Shown here piece after piece: positions 60,772-64,000 of a stretch of 64,000 nt of DNA. Origin of the DNA: JBGCEZ01 sp045106735 (GTDB lineage Bacteria; Planctomycetota; Phycisphaerae; Phycisphaerales; SM1A02); the NCBI GenBank assembly GCA_045106735.1, contig JBGCEZ010000069.1, positions 6,925 to 70,924 of the forward strand. The letters are read 5' to 3'. Position 1 is the stretch's first letter. Each line of letters opens with the position of its first letter. The notes beneath the pieces were generated by a model. It was not told the DNA's origin. It ran no database searches and saw only the letters and a list, made by a program, of their open reading frames with translations. Both the position numbers and the translations under genes were made by a program.

Positions 60772-61563
60772 ATGCCAGCACCGAAGATGATCGCGTTCGC
60801 TCTTACCGCCACCGTCGCCGCCACCGCCGGGTTCAACGTGCAGGAAGCCGCCGCGACGGACTTGCGAATCACCACGACCGGTTCGATCGACTCGATCACG
60901 CCTGGATTCACTGAACTCGCCGATGAGCTCAACGGAGCGACGTCCTTTGAGGTCGTGTACCGCGTCGCGATTGACGAACAGGCCATCGGCAACCGCGTCA
61001 CGTGGGCCGAATGGCGCAACCAAGAGATCCTTGCGGGATCGTCGATCATCAGCTTGGTGCTTCGCGATGCCGCTGGTGACGTCGTCTTTGACCAGGACTT
61101 CAGCGGTGGTGGCTTGGCCGCTGGAGCGTTCGGTCAGTCGATCGACGAGTCAGCCAGCTTGGCCATCCTCAACGACCAAATGGTCACCGGCGGCAGCTTG
61201 GACCGCGTGGCCATGCTCGGCCAGTCGCTGCGCGACGATGCCAGCGGCTTCATCGGCTTGGGGCTGGGAGCCGAGCGAGAGAGTGCCGGCCCGGATGACA
61301 CGATGTTCGCGGCGATCGATGGCGTGGCGTTGGCCGACCTCGGCGGCACCGGCTACGACCTGGGAGGGACGGAGTTCGACGACGACTTCTTCTCGCTTCG
61401 CAGTGAGAGTTTCGAAGCGCAGGGCATGACGGTTGACTGGGCGGTGCAGGGTTCGGTTGATCGCATCCAGTTCGCCGTGGTCCCGGTCCCGGCCCCGGTC
61501 CTGCTCGGCGGACTCGGCCTGCTCGCCGCGGGTGCCGCCCGCCGCCGCTTCAATCGCGGCTGA
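60772..61563 (+). CDS. PEP-CTERM-like sorted secreted protein
   Basis: A 263-residue exported protein: signal peptide (IAFALTATVAATAGFNVQEAAA), a beta-rich domain (SIISLVLRDAAGDVVFDQDFSG, SGFIGLGLGAERESAGPDD, SFEAQGMTVDWAVQG), and a C-terminal VVPVPAPVLLGGLGLLAAGAARRR tail: short VPxPAP motif, hydrophobic helix, Arg cluster. That tail marks exosortase-type sorting; no exosortase gene is in this window. ATG 60772 has GGGAG upstream with 9-10 nt spacing. The body has no recognised function. Confidence 0.87.
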   Translation: MPAPKMIAFALTATVAATAGFNVQEAAATDLRITTTGSIDSITPGFTELADELNGATSFEVVYRVAIDEQAIGNRVTWAEWRNQEILAGSSIISLVLRDAAGDVVFDQDFSGGGLAAGAFGQSIDESASLAILNDQMVTGGSLDRVAMLGQSLRDDASGFIGLGLGAERESAGPDDTMFAAIDGVALADLGGTGYDLGGTEFDDDFFSLRSESFEAQGMTVDWAVQGSVDRIQFAVVPVPAPVLLGGLGLLAAGAARRRFNRG

Positions 61564-61610
61564 ATCGAACGCTCGCGGAGAAACGTGAGCCACCCATCCG
61601 TGAATCAAGC

Positions 61611-61650
61611 ACGCCCGTGCGGCGCCGAGTCTTCGGCACCGCGCGGGCGT
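61611..61650 (+). terminator. Long hairpin after the PEP-CTERM-like gene
   Basis: ACGCCCGTGCGGCGCCGA pairs with TCGGCACCGCGCGGGCGT with one mismatch and one wobble, 47 bp after the stop; the following gttgtgtggt is weakly T-rich. Confidence 0.6.
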
Positions 61651-61793
61651 GTTGTGTGGTGGATCGTGGGTGGTGCTGATGCAGAGGTGGGTACTGCGAG
61701 CCCCAACGTGCGCGGGCGCGGCCACGTGTCTCCCGGCGGCGTATCGTCTTTTCGGGACCGGGCCGACGTCGCATCAACCGAGCGCGCGTTCCA

Positions 61794-62027
61794 TCAACGA
61801 CCGACGCCGAACGACCACCGGCGAGGAAGCGTGCCCTTCGATTCAGCGGCCGACGCCGACGCCGATGTCGACGCCGATGACATGCCGTCAACCGCAGGCG
61901 ATGGTGGGTCCGCCGCCAGGGCGTTGGTGGCCATGGGGGGGCCCGCCCCGTGCAGTGCCGATGCGATGCCGACGCCAAGTGCGGCGAACAACAGTCGGCC
62001 GGGATGACGGGGACGGCGAAAACGCAC
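61794..62027 (-). CDS. Possible small secreted protein
   Basis: A 77-residue frame starting at GTG 62027 with GGAG 8 nt upstream. It begins with basic residues (MRFRRPRHPGR) followed by a hydrophobic stretch and an AxA-like site (LLFAALGVGIASAL...NALAADPP), which is signal-peptide-like. The mature part is a short Ser/Ala-rich low-complexity segment partly encoded by 6-bp repeats and ends at TGA 61794. It may be a real small exported protein or the broken 5' end of a longer gene. Confidence 0.35.
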   Translation of the reverse strand: MRFRRPRHPGRLLFAALGVGIASALHGAGPPMATNALAADPPSPAVDGMSSASTSASASAAESKGTLPRRWSFGVGR

Positions 62028-62176
62028 GCGATGAACTCCGGTGGGCGGCAAGGTGGAGGCCGAAAGCCGCTGGTCGCGGCCGGCGTCGGAGAGCGGGCCG
62101 CCGGGGGCGGGGAGTGCCAGGTCGTGCCGGCATCTCCGTGACCAGAGGCGCCGCCGGCGCGGTTCGTGCGCGCACG

Positions 62177-62211
62177 AAAAAGCCCCTCGCCGGTCGAAAC
62201 CGAGGAGGGGC
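62177..62211 (-). terminator. Rho-independent terminator of tRNA-Ile
   Basis: On the minus strand GCCCCTC...GAGGGGC forms a 7-bp stem with an inner CGGT/ACCG, followed by TTTTT, starting 4 bp after the tRNA 3' end. Confidence 0.85.
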
Positions 62212-62214
62212 AAG

Positions 62215-62288
62215 TGGGCCAGAGAGGACTCGAACCTCCGACCTCACCCTTATCAGGGGTGCGCTCTAGCCAGCTGAGCTACTAGCCC
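62215..62288 (-). tRNA. tRNA-Ile (anticodon GAT)
   Basis: A 74-nt cloverleaf: acceptor GGGCTAG/CTGGCCC with one G-U pair, D-arm GCTC...GAGC, anticodon stem CACCC/GGGTG with loop CTGATAA (anticodon GAT), variable loop AGGTC, T-arm GGAGG-TTCGAGT-CCTCT, discriminator A. The 3' CCA is not encoded and must be added. It stands outside any rRNA operon, with its own terminator, whereas GAT-Ile tRNAs are often found in rRNA spacers. Confidence 0.97.
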
Positions 62289-62465
62289 GTGACGAATCCA
62301 GGGGATCCGCTGGGGGGACGAGTATAGCAACCGGCTCCGACTCGCGGCAAGGCTGCTCGATTCGCCGTTCCCGGCCCCGAATCACGGTGGCCGGGGGGGG
62401 CGAAGGGTGGACCGTCCACCGCGGGGCCCCGTGCGTCGACGCTCGGGGGCCCCACCCAAAACGAA

Positions 62466-62495
62466 CCGCGGCCCCGGATTGCTCCGGGGCCGCGG
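62466..62495 (-). terminator. Strong terminator after the PQQ-dehydrogenase-like gene
   Basis: A 13-bp GC stem (CCGCGGCCCCGGA with TCCGGGGCCGCGG) and 4-nt loop, 98 bp beyond the gene stop. On the minus strand it is followed by TTCGTTTTGGG, a loose U-tract. The remaining 62289-62592 region has no gene. Confidence 0.75.
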
Positions 62496-62592
62496 GACCG
62501 TTGATTCAGATTCGATCGGCCGAGGTCGGCGGTGGGGCCGGCCTCGGCGTCATCGTCGTGGGGGCACCGGGCTCAGCCGGGACCCGCCGCGA

Positions 62593-63969
62593 TCAACCGA
62601 AGGCGGCCAGGACGTTCAGGATGTCCGTGAACGAGATGACGCCGTCGCCATCGGTGTCGGTCAGGCAACCGTCGCAGGGGCCGTAGCTGCTGAGCACGGC
62701 CAGCAGGTCAGCGAAGTCGACCGCACCGCTGCAGTCAAAGTCGAGCTCCGAAACCGTCGCGGTCTCGGGCACGATCTTCCACATGATGCCGTTGAAGCCG
62801 GTGCCGTGGCTGAGGACGTACATCTCGCCGCGGAGGTCTTGGCCGAAGGCCGCGATGCGGTTGATGGTGCCGTTCGGGGGATCGAGTTCGGCCGTCCGGG
62901 TGGCGAAGTTCTCGGTGCCGCCGCCGGCGTCGAACGACCAGATGCGCGAGCTGCCGTAGTCAGCGAAGAAGTACGTGCCGTCGAGCGAAGGGATTTGGCA
63001 GCCGCGGTAGACGTAGCCACCGGTGATGCTGAAGCCGAGGCTGTGCGTGTACACGTGGATCGGTTCGGTGAACGTCTGCGACGAGCAGTTGCCGTTGAAG
63101 TTGAAGTTGGCATTGCCCTCGCGGCAGCGCCAGCCGTAGTTCTCGCCGCCGGTGCTGGAGGCGGGCTGGAAGTTCACTTCTTCGCGAGCGTTCTGGCCGA
63201 CGTCGGCGATGTACAGGTCGCCGGTCTCCATGTCGAAGCTGCTCTTCCACGGGTTCCGGATGCCGTACGACCAGATCTCGTCATCGCCCTGGCTCGAGGC
63301 GAACGGGTTGTCCGCGGGGATCGCGTAGTCCTTGTTGGGGTCGGCAGGGAAATCGTCGCCGTCAACGTCGATGCGGAGCATCTTGCCGAGCAGCTGGTTG
63401 GTGATGTCCTGGGCGCGGTTGCCGGGGTCACCGCCGGAGCCACCGTCGCCGGTGCCGATGTAGAGGTAACCGTCGCCGCCGAAGTCGATCCAGCCACCGT
63501 TGTGGTTGCCGAAGGGCTGCGGGAACGTCCAGATGGTGTCGGCCGAGCTGGCGTCCGCGTTGTCCGCGTCGGTCGCGGTGTAGCGGGCGACGACCGAAGC
63601 GCCGGAGTTCGCCGTGTAGTACACGAAGAACTGGCGGTTCTTCTGCCAGTTCGGGTGGAAGGCGAGGCCGAGCAGGCCGCGCTCGTCGTTGGTGCTGCCG
63701 CCGCCGCCAACGAGGCTGTCGATGTCGAGGAACTTCTCGGCGTTCTTCTCACCCGTCTTCAGGTTGAGGATCGCGATCGTGCCGCGCTTCTCGGTGATGT
63801 AGAAGCGGGTGTAGTCGTCGGGGGCGGAGTACGCACCGGTCGGGAACCGCAGCAGGTTCGTCGCGATTTCGGTGGTCAGGGGCTCGACGCCGTCGCCGGC
63901 GAGGGCGGTCGGGGCAGCCAGGGCGACGCCGGCGAGGGCCGCGGCGGCGATGCACGTGCGCTTCAACAT
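62593..63969 (-). CDS. Secreted PQQ-dependent sugar-dehydrogenase-like propeller with dockerin-like tail
   Basis: A 458-residue exported protein: signal peptide (TCIAAAALAGVALAAPTALA), a six-bladed glucose/sorbosone dehydrogenase propeller (RFPTGAYSAPDDYTRFYITEKRG, DERGLLGLAFHPNW, NHNGGWIDFGGDGYLYIGTGDGG, EIWSYGIRNPWKSSFDMETGDLYIADVGQ, GENYGWRCREG, GGYVYRGCQIPSLDGTYFFADYG), and a dockerin-like tail (DFDCSGAVDFADLLAVLSSYGPC and DTDGDGVISFTDILNVLAAFG). The propeller motifs are those of soluble PQQ aldose dehydrogenases. It probably oxidises sugars at the cell surface; PQQ dependence is from family knowledge. ATG 63969 has GAGGAAC upstream. Confidence 0.92.
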   Translation of the reverse strand: MLKRTCIAAAALAGVALAAPTALAGDGVEPLTTEIATNLLRFPTGAYSAPDDYTRFYITEKRGTIAILNLKTGEKNAEKFLDIDSLVGGGGSTNDERGLLGLAFHPNWQKNRQFFVYYTANSGASVVARYTATDADNADASSADTIWTFPQPFGNHNGGWIDFGGDGYLYIGTGDGGSGGDPGNRAQDITNQLLGKMLRIDVDGDDFPADPNKDYAIPADNPFASSQGDDEIWSYGIRNPWKSSFDMETGDLYIADVGQNAREEVNFQPASSTGGENYGWRCREGNANFNFNGNCSSQTFTEPIHVYTHSLGFSITGGYVYRGCQIPSLDGTYFFADYGSSRIWSFDAGGGTENFATRTAELDPPNGTINRIAAFGQDLRGEMYVLSHGTGFNGIMWKIVPETATVSELDFDCSGAVDFADLLAVLSSYGPCDGCLTDTDGDGVISFTDILNVLAAFG

Positions 63970-64000
63970 GGTGGGTTCCTCAGGGATCGGGGGAAGGCCG

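Noticed and set aside
56414..60781. A 1455-codon minus-strand frame, the longest in the window
   Set aside because: It is antisense to the solute-binding protein and chemoreceptor genes. The composition is His/Arg/Gly/Asp-rich, typical of reverse frames in GC-rich DNA, and it crosses the 11-bp array unchanged.

Overview
The window is GC-rich, densely coded bacterial chromosome. It looks like a planctomycete, most likely a Phycisphaerae-type lineage. The reasons are several secreted proteins ending in twin-repeat dockerin-like tails (PxDIDGSGAVDFADLLxxLSAWGPC style), VPxPAP/VPIPGPA sorting tails before an Arg-rich end, a formylglycine-type sulfatase, a TPR-sulfotransferase, a PA14/sorbosone-dehydrogenase/ThuA fusion, and two eukaryotic-like Ser/Thr kinases. 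No phage, IS element, integrase or CRISPR array is visible.

Layout. 1-2.9 kb (minus): a PLP decarboxylase cut by the window edge, then two paralogous zinc-ribbon membrane proteins. 3.3-5.0 kb: sulfatase. 5.4-11.9 kb (plus): a complete seven-gene Mrp Na+/H+ antiporter operon, mrpA-G, with nearly all junctions overlapping, followed by a convergent NhaR-like LysR regulator. 13.4-15.0 kb: a subtilase-like protein lacking catalytic His and Ser. 15.7-18.2 kb: HPF, a DUF2256-DUF3253 protein and a TPR-sulfotransferase. 18.3-29.1 kb: a very large pectate-lyase-fold/LamG/dockerin protein, a cupin, an FAD oxidoreductase, an M48-like pseudopeptidase, an atypical SDR, and a five-repeat dockerin protein on the plus strand. 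29.3-39.0 kb (minus): the PA14-GSDH-ThuA fusion, an M3 oligopeptidase, and a tightly coupled ispE-lspA-kinase set. 39.2-49.6 kb: AsmA-like protein, a possibly frameshifted zinc-ribbon gene, NIF3, a polytopic membrane protein, PhoH2 and a Bax-inhibitor-1 protein. 49.8-51.1 kb: an uncharacterised protein translationally coupled to a PIN-domain RNase, resembling a toxin-antitoxin unit. 51.4-53.1 kb: tandem VPIPGPA-tail paralogues and a dockerin remnant. 53.7-56.1 kb: a small lipoprotein, an amidase-fold protein and a non-RD kinase. 56.4-59.7 kb: a periplasmic solute-binding protein plus a chemoreceptor. 60.2-64 kb: small secreted proteins, a PEP-CTERM-like protein, tRNA-Ile(GAT) and a PQQ-sugar-dehydrogenase-like dockerin protein.

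Themes. (1) Sodium/pH homeostasis (mrp plus nhaR). (2) Surface and secreted proteins carrying dockerin-like or PEP-CTERM-like tails; no cohesin is recognised here. (3) Several hydrolase folds have lost catalytic or metal residues. (4) Many intergenic spacers carry short tandem arrays with 11-bp (also 10- and 8-bp) periods, each with its own sequence. (5) Hexanucleotide repeats inside genes create acidic or Thr/Glu linkers, including one inside a kinase activation loop.
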